Shown: positions 33,773 to 44,700 of the stretch, one piece after another | How positions within the stretch are numbered: position 1 is the stretch's first letter | Layout of the letters: every line of letters begins with the position of its first letter | Source: an uncultured Clostridia bacterium | GTDB lineage: Bacteria; Bacillota; Clostridia; Christensenellales; UBA1242 | Assembly: GCA_944341445.1 (NCBI GenBank) | Contig: CALVLZ010000012.1 | Span: forward strand, 1-52,244 | DNA length: 52,244 nt | Direction: 5' to 3' | The notes under the pieces: model-generated | Seen by the model: the letters and a program-made list of their open reading frames with translations, nothing else | Databases searched by the model: none | What the model was told of the DNA's origin: nothing | Translations under genes and position numbers: made by a program

Positions 33773-34774
33773 ATGGAATATTTAAAAATAGAAGCAACTT
33801 GTGATTTTGAAAAAAATTTATTAAAAAAAGTTGTTAATACAAACAAAAAAATTGTGTTGCCTGAAGGCGATTGTGATAGAATTATTAATGCTACAAAAAT
33901 TTGTGCAACAAATAATATATGTGAAGTTATTTTGCTTGTTGAAGATATAAATGATGATAGAATTCAAGAGCTAAAAAATATGAGTAATGTAACAATTATA
34001 GATTATAAAAATCACGAATTAAAGCCTGTTTTGGCAAGTGCTTTATATGTTGAAAGAAAAGCAAAAGGAATAACAGAAGAAGATGCTAAAAAATTAATTG
34101 AAAACCCTGTTTATTTTGCTGCAATGATGGTTAAGTTGGGATTAGCAGATGGTTATGCATGTGGAGCAACAACAACAACTGCAATGTCTTTAAAACCTGC
34201 ATTACAAATAATAAAAAGCAAATCTGGTGTTGTTTCTAGTTATTTCATAATGGAAAAAGAAGGAAAAACGTTTGGTTTTGGAGATTGTGGATTAATTGAA
34301 AACCCAACTGAAGATGAACTTGTTGCTATTGCTGAAAACACTGCAAATGCATATAATGTTCTTTGCGGAAATAATCCAATTGTTGCAATGTTAAGTTATT
34401 CAACAATGGGCAGTGCTAAAAGTGAATCTGTTACAAAAGTTGCAAACGCTGTTGCTAAATTAAAAAGTAAAAATTTAAGTTACGTTGTTGATGGAGAAAT
34501 GCAACTAGATGCTGCTGTTTGTGAAGAAGTTGCAAAACTAAAAGCTCCAAAAAGTGAAGTTAAAGGAAATGCAAATGTTTTAATTTTCCCAAATTTAGAA
34601 AGTGGAAATATTGGCTACAAAATAATGCAAAGATTTGGCGGATATAAGGCATATGGCCCTTTATGTGCTGGTTTTAATAAACCTGTTAACGATATTAGCC
34701 GTGGAGCAAATGTTCAAGAAATTGTTTATATTGTTGCAATAACTGCATTGCAATGTGTTGAAGAAGATAAATAA
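33773..34774 (+). CDS. pta: Phosphate acetyltransferase
   Basis: A 333-residue Pta that converts acetyl-CoA and phosphate to acetyl phosphate and CoA. The N-terminal KIVLPEGDCDRIINAT and the central MMVKLGLADGYACGATTTTA are family signatures, as are SYSTMGSAKSE near 220 and the C-terminal LIFPNLESGNIGYKIMQRFGG. The ATG has GGGG 7 bp upstream. It acts with the next gene ackA to produce ATP and acetate. A separate promoter precedes ackA. Confidence 0.95.
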   Translation: MEYLKIEATCDFEKNLLKKVVNTNKKIVLPEGDCDRIINATKICATNNICEVILLVEDINDDRIQELKNMSNVTIIDYKNHELKPVLASALYVERKAKGITEEDAKKLIENPVYFAAMMVKLGLADGYACGATTTTAMSLKPALQIIKSKSGVVSSYFIMEKEGKTFGFGDCGLIENPTEDELVAIAENTANAYNVLCGNNPIVAMLSYSTMGSAKSESVTKVANAVAKLKSKNLSYVVDGEMQLDAAVCEEVAKLKAPKSEVKGNANVLIFPNLESGNIGYKIMQRFGGYKAYGPLCAGFNKPVNDISRGANVQEIVYIVAITALQCVEEDK

Positions 34775-34789
34775 TAATTAAAAAATTGT

Positions 34790-34817
34790 TTGAAAATTTT
34801 TGAAATATAATTATACT
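34790..34817 (+). promoter_or_regulatory. Promoter of ackA
   Basis: TTGAAA (34790-34795), 16 bp, TATACT (34812-34817), in the 74-bp spacer after pta. Confidence 0.6.
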
Positions 34818-34848
34818 ATTTAAGTACGGAATGTTTTAAGGAGTTTAT

Positions 34849-36054
34849 ATGAAAAGTAATAAAATTTTAGTAATTAATGCAGGTTCAAGTTCACTTAAAT
34901 TTCAATTAATGGATGCTGTAACCGGTGAAGTTTTTGCAAAAGGAAATGCAGAAAGAATAGGAATTAAGGATTCTTTTTTAACTTATAAGAGAAATGAAGA
35001 AAAAACAGTTTTTAATGAAGATTTTAAAAATCACAAAGTTGTTATGGAATATTTGCTAAAGTTGTTGGTAAGTGAAGAACATGGTGTGATTAAAAGTATT
35101 GATGAAATTGGAGCATTTGGTCACCGCGTTGTTCATGGCGGTGTTAAACACTTTGAACCATGTTTAGTAACTGATGAAGTAATTAAAGATTTGCAAGAAG
35201 CAGTTGATTTGGCGCCATTGCATTTGCCAGCTCATATTATGGGCATTGAAGCTTGTATGCAAAGTGCACCAAGCATTAAAAATGTTGTTGTTTTTGACAC
35301 AGGATTTCATAGCCAAATACCTGAAAAAGCATTTAGATACGCAATTCCTAAAAAAGACTATGAAGAATTAAAAATAAGAAGATATGGCTTCCACGGAACA
35401 AGTCATTATTTCATTTCACATGAATATGCAAAAATAGTTGGAAAAAATGTTGAAGATTTAAAAATTATAACTGCACATCTTGGTGGCGGTTGTAGTATAA
35501 GTGCTGTTATGGGTGGCCATAGTGTTGATACTTCAATGGGCTTCACACCACTAGAAGGCTTAATTATGGGAACTCGTTCCGGTGATATAGACCCAGCTGT
35601 TGTTGAATATTTAAGCTTAAAACGCAATATGACAGTTTCTGAAACTTTGAAATACTTAAATAAGCAAAGCGGTATGCTTGGTTTAACAGATGGTAAGTAT
35701 TCAGATAACAGAGATATTGAACAAAATTTGGATAATCCAGATTGTGCATTAGCTTTAGATATGATGTGTTATAGAATACAAAAATATATTGGATCATATA
35801 TTGCTGCAATGAATGGCTGTGATGCGATTGTTTTCTCTGGTGGAATTGGCGAAAGAGGTATTTTGGTTAGAGAAAAAGTGTTAAGTGGTCTTACTTGCTT
35901 TGGAATTGAAGTTGATAAAGATGCAAACAAAGAAGTGTTTGGAAACAGTGGAAGAATAAGCACTAAAAACAGTAAAATTGATTGTTATGTTGTTCCAACA
36001 AATGAAGAACTTGTTATTGCAATGGAAACTAAAAAAATTGTTGAAAATAAATAG
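34849..36054 (+). CDS. ackA: Acetate kinase
   Basis: A 401-residue acetate kinase: acetyl phosphate + ADP to acetate + ATP, a main energy step in fermenters. The N-terminal INAGSSSLKFQLMD, FGHRVVHGG, VVFDTGFHSQIP, RRYGFHGTSH and TAHLGGGCSIS are all complete. AAGGAG lies 7 bp before the ATG. A small TTG-start gene follows 14 bp later, and then rpmF. Confidence 0.97.
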   Translation: MKSNKILVINAGSSSLKFQLMDAVTGEVFAKGNAERIGIKDSFLTYKRNEEKTVFNEDFKNHKVVMEYLLKLLVSEEHGVIKSIDEIGAFGHRVVHGGVKHFEPCLVTDEVIKDLQEAVDLAPLHLPAHIMGIEACMQSAPSIKNVVVFDTGFHSQIPEKAFRYAIPKKDYEELKIRRYGFHGTSHYFISHEYAKIVGKNVEDLKIITAHLGGGCSISAVMGGHSVDTSMGFTPLEGLIMGTRSGDIDPAVVEYLSLKRNMTVSETLKYLNKQSGMLGLTDGKYSDNRDIEQNLDNPDCALALDMMCYRIQKYIGSYIAAMNGCDAIVFSGGIGERGILVREKVLSGLTCFGIEVDKDANKEVFGNSGRISTKNSKIDCYVVPTNEELVIAMETKKIVENK

Positions 36055-36068
36055 GTTTAGAGGTATAT

Positions 36069-36356
36069 TTGGAAAGGTTTTTTAATAATAACAATTATAA
36101 AAAGTTGCCAGATTATGTTGTTTTGCAAAATAACCAACTTAGAAAAGACTTTACAAAAATTAAAATGGAACAGTATGATGGTGGAGTGTTTGAAAACACA
36201 TCAAATAAAATGATGGACAATTATGCTAAAAACTGTGGTCATGTTGGGATTGTAAAAGTTAAAAATGTGGAGATTTTGCAACAACAAATAAAAAATAATA
36301 ATGCGGAGTTTAATTGTCCTTCGCAACAAATAAACAATTTAAATGGAAACGTTTAA
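36069..36356 (+). CDS. Hypothetical protein, TTG start, between ackA and rpmF
   Basis: A 95-residue protein rich in Asn, Lys and Gln: KLPDYVVLQNNQLRKDFTKIK, CGHVGIVKVKNVEILQQQ and a C-terminal SQQINNLNGN. No family recognised. In many Firmicutes the DUF177 gene (yceD) occupies this position before rpmF; this protein is shorter and does not show the features I would expect of it. TTG is supported by AGAGG at 36059-36063 with 5 bp spacing. Confidence 0.5.
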   Translation: MERFFNNNNYKKLPDYVVLQNNQLRKDFTKIKMEQYDGGVFENTSNKMMDNYAKNCGHVGIVKVKNVEILQQQIKNNNAEFNCPSQQINNLNGNV

Positions 36357-36416
36357 GTTGTTTGTGTTTTATTGTCAATAAATTAAGAAAAATGAAAAAA
36401 TTTTTATTATTAATAA

Positions 36417-36443
36417 TTGACAAAGAGTTAAATTTGATATAAA
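36417..36443 (+). promoter_or_regulatory. Promoter of rpmF
   Basis: TTGACA (36417-36422) with TATAAA (36438-36443) at 15 bp, 45 bp before the start. Confidence 0.65.
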
Positions 36444-36487
36444 CTAAACAAGCAAATTGTTAAAAATTAATTAGGAGGTGCACAAAA

Positions 36488-36688
36488 ATGGCAGTACCAA
36501 AGGGGAAAATTTCTAAAGCAAGACGTAATTCCAGAAAAGCTAACTGGAAAGTTTCAACACCTTCTATTGTTGAATGTCCACATTGCCACGAATATAAATC
36601 ACAACACAGAGTATGTTCAAATTGTGGATATTATGATGGTAAACAAGTAGTTAATGTTGAAAAAAGTAACAAACAAGAAAACAAGTAA
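36488..36688 (+). CDS. rpmF: 50S ribosomal protein L32 (zinc-ribbon form)
   Basis: A 66-residue L32. It starts MAVPKGKISKARRNSRKANW, the family signature, and has both zinc cysteine pairs, CPHC and CSNC. The cysteine-containing form indicates a zinc-bound L32. AGGAGGTG precedes the ATG with 8 bp spacing. It lies upstream of plsX as in most Firmicutes, but has its own promoter and a terminator after it. Confidence 0.96.
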   Translation: MAVPKGKISKARRNSRKANWKVSTPSIVECPHCHEYKSQHRVCSNCGYYDGKQVVNVEKSNKQENK

Positions 36689-36690
36689 TT

Positions 36691-36720
36691 AACAGCACAT
36701 TGTGCTGTTTTTTATTTTTT
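36691..36720 (+). terminator. Rho-independent terminator of rpmF
   Basis: AACAGCACA / TGTGCTGTT followed by a T-run interrupted by one A. Confidence 0.85.
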
Positions 36721-36773
36721 TGTTTATGTTTGTTTGATTTGTTTTTTATATGATGTTAAAATAAATTTGTTAG

Positions 36774-36779
36774 TATAAT
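36774..36779 (+). promoter_or_regulatory. -10 of plsX-rnc
   Basis: TATAAT at 36774-36779; TGATGT (36751-36756) is the only -35 candidate at 17 bp, which is weak. Confidence 0.45.
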
Positions 36780-36822
36780 TTACACAATATTTTTAAATTT
36801 ATATTAAAAACAAGGGGTTTGT

Positions 36823-37866
36823 ATGAAAGTTGTTATTGATGTTTTTGGTGGAGATAATGCACCTAATAGCACAGTTTTAGGCTCAATAAAAGCATTGAAT
36901 AAATGTGCAGATTTAAAAATGGTTTTATGCGGTGATGAAGAAAAAATAAATGAAATTTTAAAAACTCAAAATTACGATGCAACTAGAATTGAAATAATAG
37001 ATGCAAAAGAAGTTATAACAAACAATGAAAGTCCAACAAGTGCAATAAGAACAAAAAGAGAAAGTAGTTTGGTTAAGGCGCTAGATAAATTAAGATTGGA
37101 TGAAGAAGTTGTTGGCTTTGTTGGGGCTGGCTCAACAGGTGCAGTTTTAACAGGTGCTTTTATGAAATTAGGCCGTATTAAAGGCATTTCTAGACCAGCA
37201 CTTTGTCCGATTTTGCCAACTATTAATGGTGGAAAAGTTGCTATTATTGATTGCGGTGCTAATATGGATAGCAAGCCAATAAATTTGTGTCATTTTGCTT
37301 TAATGGGTAGTGCGTATCTAAAAAAAGTTTTTGGAATAGAAAATCCAAGAGTTGCATTACTTAGCGTTGGCGTTGAGGATGAAAAGGGAAACGAACTTGT
37401 TAAAAGCACATTCCCAATTTTGAAAGAAATGAAAAACATTAATTTTGTTGGAAATATGGAAAGCCGTGATTTGCTTAGCGGAAATTATGACTTGATTGTT
37501 ACAGATGGGTTTGCTGGCAATGTTTTATTAAAAAGCACAGAAGGTGCAATTTTAAATTTATTAAAACTTATTAAAAAAGAAATTAAAAGCAGAACTTTAA
37601 GCAAAATTGGCTACTTGTTTATGAAAAAATCTTTTGATAATTTAAAAAGTGTTTTAGATTATAACGATAAGGGTGGTGCCGTTTTATTGGGTTGTAAAAA
37701 ACTTGTGGTAAAATCTCACGGAAGCAGTGGTGAAGATAGTATTTGTGCAAGTATTTTGCAGGTTGTAGATATGCACAAAGCTGAAGTTTGCAAAGTTATT
37801 GAAGAAGAAATAAATTCTTGCAATCTAGATGAAATTTTAGAAAAATTAGAGGCAAAAAATGAATAA
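36823..37866 (+). CDS. plsX: Phosphate acyltransferase PlsX
   Basis: A 347-residue PlsX that converts acyl-ACP to acyl phosphate for phospholipid synthesis. It starts MKVVIDVFGGDNAPN, the usual VAVDAMGGDNAP opening, and has the internal GAGSTGAVLTGA and ALLSVGVEDEKGNELVK blocks, then NLLKLIK. The start is supported by AAGGGG. It overlaps rnc by 8 bp. The acpP gene that often lies between plsX and rnc is absent here. Confidence 0.93.
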   Translation: MKVVIDVFGGDNAPNSTVLGSIKALNKCADLKMVLCGDEEKINEILKTQNYDATRIEIIDAKEVITNNESPTSAIRTKRESSLVKALDKLRLDEEVVGFVGAGSTGAVLTGAFMKLGRIKGISRPALCPILPTINGGKVAIIDCGANMDSKPINLCHFALMGSAYLKKVFGIENPRVALLSVGVEDEKGNELVKSTFPILKEMKNINFVGNMESRDLLSGNYDLIVTDGFAGNVLLKSTEGAILNLLKLIKKEIKSRTLSKIGYLFMKKSFDNLKSVLDYNDKGGAVLLGCKKLVVKSHGSSGEDSICASILQVVDMHKAEVCKVIEEEINSCNLDEILEKLEAKNE

Positions 37867-38542
37867 ATTAAAAGAAATTTATTCTGTTTTAAATTATGAA
37901 TTTAAAGATGAAAATTTAATAAAAACGGCTTTAACACACAGTAGTTTTGCAAACGAGAATAAATGCACTAGTTATGAAAGATTGGAGTTTTTAGGCGATG
38001 CTGTTTTGGAGATTGTTGTTTCGGAATATTTATATAAAAACTTTGACTTTTCTCAAGGAGAAATGACAAAACTTAGAGCAAAATTAGTGGATGAAAAAAT
38101 GCTTTCAACAATAGTGGAAAGCCTTAATTTAAACAGGTTTGTTTTGCTTGGGTCTGCTCAAAAAAACAAACTTTCAAAATCTGTTGAATGCGATGTTTTT
38201 GAAAGTGTTGTTGGTGCAATATTTTTAGATGGTGGCTTGGAAGTTTGCAAAACTTTTGTTAATACAGTTTTGTTAAAAAGTAAACAAAACGTGCTGGATG
38301 TTTTAAATGAAACTTTAGATTATAAAACAGTTTTGCAAGAGTATTTAAAGGCTTTAGATTCTAAAAATAAAATTGAATATTGTTGTGTTGGAGAAAGCGG
38401 TCCAGACCATAACAAACATTTTGAATTTGTTGTTAAATGCAACAATAAAATTTTAGGCTCTGGCGGTGGAAACAGTAAAAAAGATGCTCAAACAAAGGCT
38501 GCTTATGCGGCATTAATTTATTTAAAAAATAGCAACAAGTGA
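37859..38542 (+). CDS. rnc: Ribonuclease III
   Basis: A 227-residue RNase III that cuts double-stranded RNA and processes rRNA. The signature ERLEFLGDAVLEIVVSEYLY (about 41-60) holds the catalytic acidic residues, and a second acidic block is DVFESVVGAIFLDGG. The C-terminal dsRNA-binding domain (about 155-225) shows the VGESGPDHNKHFEF and GSGGGNSKKDAQTKAAY patterns. It overlaps plsX by 8 bp and ends inside a terminator. Confidence 0.96.
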   Translation: MNKLKEIYSVLNYEFKDENLIKTALTHSSFANENKCTSYERLEFLGDAVLEIVVSEYLYKNFDFSQGEMTKLRAKLVDEKMLSTIVESLNLNRFVLLGSAQKNKLSKSVECDVFESVVGAIFLDGGLEVCKTFVNTVLLKSKQNVLDVLNETLDYKTVLQEYLKALDSKNKIEYCCVGESGPDHNKHFEFVVKCNNKILGSGGGNSKKDAQTKAAYAALIYLKNSNK

Positions 38543-38560
38543 TTGTTGCTTTTTTATTTT
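38531..38560 (+). terminator. Rho-independent terminator of plsX-rnc
   Basis: AGCAACAA / TTGTTGCT with the rnc stop TGA in the loop, then a T-run. Confidence 0.85.
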
Positions 38561-38642
38561 ATTTAATGATTGGTTGTATTTTTAACTTAGTTCATTTTTT
38601 CAACAAATTTCTTCATTTTATTGCAAAATTTGCGTATTTAAT

Positions 38643-38671
38643 TTGACTGAAAAAATGCATTATTATATAAT
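38643..38671 (+). promoter_or_regulatory. Promoter of the giant surface protein
   Basis: TTGACT (38643-38648), 17 bp, TATAAT (38666-38671). Transcription should start near 38678. Confidence 0.8.
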
Positions 38672-38677
38672 TTTATA

Positions 38678-38739
38678 GGCAAAATATATTATATATAATA
38701 TATTATTTTTTTATTAATGATATTTCATTACATTTTGCC
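38678..38739 (+). promoter_or_regulatory. Structured 5' leader (possible three-way junction)
   Basis: GGCAAAAT (38678-38685) pairs with ATTTTGCC (38732-38739). Inside are a long AT palindrome (38683-38704) and the hairpin TAATGA / TCATTA (38715-38720 with 38725-38730). The outer stem begins at the predicted transcript start. The ribosome site AAAGGA lies downstream and is free in this fold. Structure inferred by eye, with no folding energy computed. Confidence 0.55.
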
Positions 38740-38772
38740 ACTAACTTTGATAAGCATATAAAAGGAATAAAA

Positions 38773-41700
38773 ATGAAAAACGGAAGACTAAATTTTAAAA
38801 GTAGAGTTAAACATCCATATTCAAATTTAATTAACAGCATAATAATTTCTTGCATTTTGGTGTTGGGTAGTGTGTTCGGCATCTTTGCAAGTTTTGTTGG
38901 TGTTGGCTATGAAAGAGTTTTTGCTAAAGGTATTGGAACAAAGGAAGATCCGTATGTAATTTCAGATGCGGATGACTTTTTTACTTTGCAACAAATTCAA
39001 AATGGTGAATTCTCAACAAGAAACGGTAAAAAAGTTAATGCTTATTCCGAAACTGAATTTAGTTATTATTCCTTAGAAAGTGATATTGATATGCAAGAAG
39101 TATATAAAAAGCAAAAAACTTTGTATGCTTCAAACGATAGTTCAATTTATATGCAAGAAGAACCAACAAACTTTGTTGGATACTTAGAAGGTAATGGTCA
39201 TAAAATTTTAAATCAAACAACTTCATTATTTAATAAAATTGAAGAAGGCTCAACAGTTTCTAACCTAATTATGGGTGAGATTACTGATACATATATTAAC
39301 AAAGAATTAGAGCAAACTGTTTTAATGTTGGCTGGAAGTTTATATTCTAGTTTGGATTTGCTACGAGAAACAGTTTCTGACTATGGTGTGACAGATACTT
39401 CCAACGGAAAAGTTCTATTTGCAAATGCTTCTAACTTTAGTGTTTATAAAGCTTGTTTTGATTCTTTTGATACTTTGGAATATCAATATAAAACATTAAC
39501 AACAAATGTTAAAAATGAGAACATTAATTCAATTAACCAGGTATTCAACTTTGCTAAAAGTGTTGTTAATATTTATGCTGGATTGCAAAGTATAGATTTT
39601 AACACATTATTTGATAGTGTTAGTGCAGATATAGTTGATGGACATGAAATAGAAAAAAAATTATTAAATTATTACAATAATAATAGCGTTTATTTAGAGA
39701 AAGCGACATATAGTCAATTATATGATATGTTAGTTGATGTTACATTACCAAATAATGCAGATGCTGTTTATTTGGGAAGTGTTACAAATTCAGACACTCA
39801 ATTTGCTTTTATGTCTAACGCAAGTGTTGCTATTGAAAGTGCTGGAACAATAGAATTAATAGCAAATCATGGAAATGTTTATACAAATTCAGGATTAGTG
39901 GACGAAACAACTCAAGAAATAATTGAAAACGAAGAAAATCTAAATGATAAACAATTATTTTCAAATTTAAGTGTTAATCAATATAATAAAGAATTGGAGG
40001 CTGAAAATTTAGAGCTTTTAGGAACTCACAATACTTCTAACAAAACAACTGCGGGTATTGTAGGAAGTATGTCCTATGGATCTGTTACAAGTAATTCTTA
40101 CAATACAGGTTCTATTACTGCAGCATCTACAACTTCTTACGGTCGCCATGCCGCAGGAATTGCAGGAACTGTTTTAGCGGGAGCTGAAGTTAATTATTGT
40201 CATAATGATGGTACTGTTACAGCAGGCGCCGGAAAAGGTGGCTCAAATGGAAGCGGGGCAACAGGTGGCTCTGGAGGCTCTGGGGGAACAAGTTCTTCAA
40301 AAAATGGTAAAACTGGAAGTGCTGGTGGTTCAGGAACTGGAGGCTCTGGTGGATATGGCGGTGGATATGCTGGTGGAATTATGGGCTATGCAACAAAAGT
40401 TAATTATGCCACAGGTTGCGTAAACACTGGAAAAGTAACCTCTGGTGCAGGTGGCTCCGGTGGCTACGGCGGCGGTGGTGCCGGCGGCGGTGGTGGCGGC
40501 GGCGCTTATTGTTGGTTTGCATTCACTAACTACAATGGTAAAAGTGGTAGTAAGGGAACTAATTCATCATCTAGAAGCGGAGCTGCTGGAGGTTCTGGTG
40601 GCGCTCCAGGTAGAACTAACTCAATACTTAATGATGGAGGCTCTGGTGGAAAAGGCGGAAACGGCGGCGGTGGTGGCGCCGGCGGTGGAAGTGGTTCTGT
40701 TGGAAATATAGTTGGAAGTATAACTGGAGATTTAGGTTCATCTGCTGCTAGCGGAAAATCCGGCAGCGGCACAACAGGTGGTGCTGTTGGATCAACACAT
40801 ACAAATAATTATGGAAAATCTGGTCTTGCTGGAACCAAAGGTAGAAATGGTTCGACTGGTTATGCAGGTTCATCACAAAGTGATGGAACAGGTGGAAAAG
40901 GTGGATTAGGTGGCGGCGGCGGCTTAGGCGGTGCTGGCGGCGCAGCAGTTAATATAGATTCTCGTACTGCAACAAAAAGTGAATACAATGCCTTTTCTAG
41001 AGACTATTGGGTTTATGATTCAAGTAAAGGATATCCAATATTTTATAGCGAAATTGGAACAAGTAAAAAGTATGTAGAATTTTCAGGAGTGTCTGGAACC
41101 TCATTCTTTGACGGTAAACAAACTCAAACTTGCACAGTTTACTGGAATGGCTCAAGTATTAGTTTGCCAAGCAATAACACTCTTGGAGCTTCAGGAACAT
41201 ATGGTTTATATTCCACAAGTAGTTTAAGTTTAACATTGTCTAACACTAACTTTAGAATAACTTTAAAGGTAAATGGGGTTCAAAAAACTTCAGGGGTTTC
41301 ATCAATTGATAGTTCAACAATGAATGGTTATTTAACAGCAAACGCAAGGAATAAAGTTGAAGTTTCTTTAACATATGCTGGAACGCAATATCGCAAACTT
41401 ACAATAATAAACAATAACCAAGTTGTTAATGATAGTGGTTTAATATCTCCAACTGTTAAAATTGGTTCAACAACTTTGGCAACGGGAACAACGGCGCAAA
41501 CTTATTATACATATTCAACTAGCACTATGACAATTTCTGCTCCGGCATACTCTGGTGTTACCTATAAAATTTATGTAAACGATGTTTTAAAGCATACATC
41601 AACTAAGAGTGCTGCTTTAAGTTTTAGTGTTTATTCATATGTTTCGGATGCAAACACTGCGTACACAATTAAAATTGAAGTATCAAGTGATAAGGCTTTA

Positions 41701-44700
41701 ACGGGTAATGGAACAAAAACCAATCCTTATCAAATAAATAATAATGTGGATTGGACATTGTTTACATTTAGTGATTTGTACAAAAATACATCATCATATT
41801 ATGTATTAAATGCAAATATAACTGCGACTAGAAGTTACACAACAACTTTTAGTGGAGCATTTAATGGTAACAATTTCACAATAACTAATAATGCAGGTTC
41901 AGCACTTTTCACAACGATTTCTAGTGGTATTGTGCATAGTTTATATGTTTCAACTGGTAGTACTTCATATTCAAATGGAAGTGTGTTCTGTAGAACTTTA
42001 ACAAATTCATCATTAATAAATATTAGATTGGTTTTAAGCAAGGCAATAACATTAACATCTTATAACGGTTCTGGCGGAGGAATTGCTTCAGAAGCAACAG
42101 GAAGTAAAATATTTGGTTGCTCGGTTAATACAAATACTTCTGCGGGAACTATAACTATTAGCAACAATACTAAGGCTGGCGGTATAGTTGGTTTTGCATA
42201 TGGTAGCATGCAAATTGCAGGCTGTCAAAATTATGCAAAAATATCTGCAACAACTTATATTGTTGGTGGTATAGTTGGATTTGCTAATGGTAGTGGAACA
42301 TTTAATATTAATAATTGTTTTAATAACGGCGAAGTAATAGGTGTTTGTTCAGGTGGAATAGTAGGTTATTCAGCTGGTTCAGGTATGAACTATTCAAACA
42401 ATATTTCTTTAAATATGGCTTATGCAAGTACATTGTCAGATAGAACTTATGGCAATTTGAATTGGAATACTTACAGTAATACGGATTTATCTTCTAAATA
42501 TACAACATATAGCAAAGTTTCTATTAACTCAAGTTTTGGATACATTATTAATATTGTTACATCTTTTTCGTTAAGTGGAAAAAAAGCAACAGAGGATATT
42601 GCAAATACTGAATTTATAAATTACGTAACATTTAGTTTAGGTTATGCGTATTCTAGGGATATTTCTTCATATTCAGAAATGCAAACTTATGCAAAGGCAA
42701 TTAATTACACACATGAAGATAAGCTTGCCGAAATGGGCTATGTTTTTATAAAAGATAATCCTAATTATAAAACATTTAATAGTGGCGTAGAAATAACTGC
42801 TAATGGCACTTTTGCTTGGCCATATTCTTACATTGATAATGATCCAACTCAAGTTATAGCAACTGTTAATAAGGTTGATCAAGCAGTAAATGAAAACATT
42901 TCTTATGAAACACCAGTAAATAGTTATGGTGACTTTGTTAAAGGATTTAGAATAAGTAGTGTTAATGATGCTTACTTATATATTGAATTAAAACAAAATG
43001 ATAAGGTCGTTGAGACATATGGTTCTAAAGAAATAAGTGTTGGTTTAACAAAACTTGGTCAAAGTTATACAATTGATTTTAGTGGATTTTCAAGTTCTGT
43101 TGATCTAGGTAATATAAATGTTAATGAAAATCCATTTAGTAATGCTGCAGATTTTGTAACAAAATCGCAAAGCGCACAATTTTTAAATAAATACACTATA
43201 GATGTTTATGCTTACCACGCATTAACAGGTAGTGGTACTCAATCAAACCCTTATATAGTAGATGAGCCAGAAGACTTGAACGTTATTCATAGATTTGCAA
43301 CAAACACAAATGTTTGGTTCAAACAAACTTCAAACATAACAATGAGTTCAACACTTGGTGGCGCAGAAAAAGTAACACAAGATAATGTAACTGTTTTTTA
43401 TGGACAATATGATGGCCAAAATTACACAATTAGTAATGTTTATAGACCAATCTTTGGTGTTGTTGAAACAGGTTCTGTTGTTAAAAACTTATATATATCT
43501 CCAACAACAAGTAGCACTCAAATTTTATATGCTTCAACACCAAATGAAGAAACAAATAAAACAGTGGATGCTTTTGGACTACTTGCTGGTACAATTGAAA
43601 AGGGTGGAGTTGTTAGAAATATAACAGTTAACAATGTTAATAAAAATGCAGTTGATATACATTTGGAAAATTTAAACAAATCACTTAATTATGTTGGGTC
43701 AATTATTGGTGTAAATAAAGGAATTGTTGATAATTGTGTAAACTATTCTGATATATACTATAATTCTAACGACAGTTATTCAAAATCGATTTCTTATTTA
43801 GGAGGTATTGTTGGTTATAACCACCCTGAACAGACCTCTGTTATAGAAAATTGTATGAATTTTTCTAATGTAGGTGGTTATGTTAATGGCTATGTTGGTG
43901 GAATTTCTGGAGTTAGTTATGGTGTTATAAGAAATTGTATTGTTAAAAATAGTTCAGATTTTAATAAAAACTGTTCTGTCATTAGTAGTAGTGGAAATAA
44001 TGGTGGATTAGTTGGATATACAAATTTCGGTGCAATAATTGAAAATTCTATTAATGCTAGTAATATTGGAACAATGAATTCTAGTAGATATGGATTAGTT
44101 GGTTATGTTGCTGGAACAACTTATATTCAAAATAGTTATTACTTGTCAACAGGAGCAACTGCTGCAAATGGTGGAAATATTTCATTAATTAATGAAAATA
44201 AAAATGGTGCAAGTTTTGCTCAAAGTGCTGATACCTTAAAAAATTTAACTAGTTTAAGAGAACTTGGTGTAGATACAGGTATGTTTGTTACAAATACAAC
44301 AAATTTTGTTGCATATGGAACAAATAATCCAACAACTAATAGTGATAGTTTGCCATATTTAGCTAGTGCAAATAGCAAAGCAATAACAGGAAGTGCCCCT
44401 ACATACGATAGTTCAACTAAAGAAGTTTTAATTAATAACATAAACGAATTATATTATGTATTACAAAACTTTATGAATTATAAAGGTTCAACTATAAAAC
44501 TAGTTAACGATTTGGATGCAACAGGTTATTTGTGGTTGCCAGGTGTTTTATATGAAAACACAACTTTAGATGGTGATGGACACACTATTTATGGCATTAA
44601 TGCATCAACAAAAGATAGAAATAGTTTAAATGGATTCTTGCAAGCAGTTGCTAAAAATGCTGTTATAAAAGATATTAATTTTGATAATTTCTATTCATAT

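Noticed and set aside
40205..40772. Several frames in the glycine-rich region on both strands
   Set aside because: They are out-of-frame shadows of the giant gene, made long by the GC-rich glycine codons.
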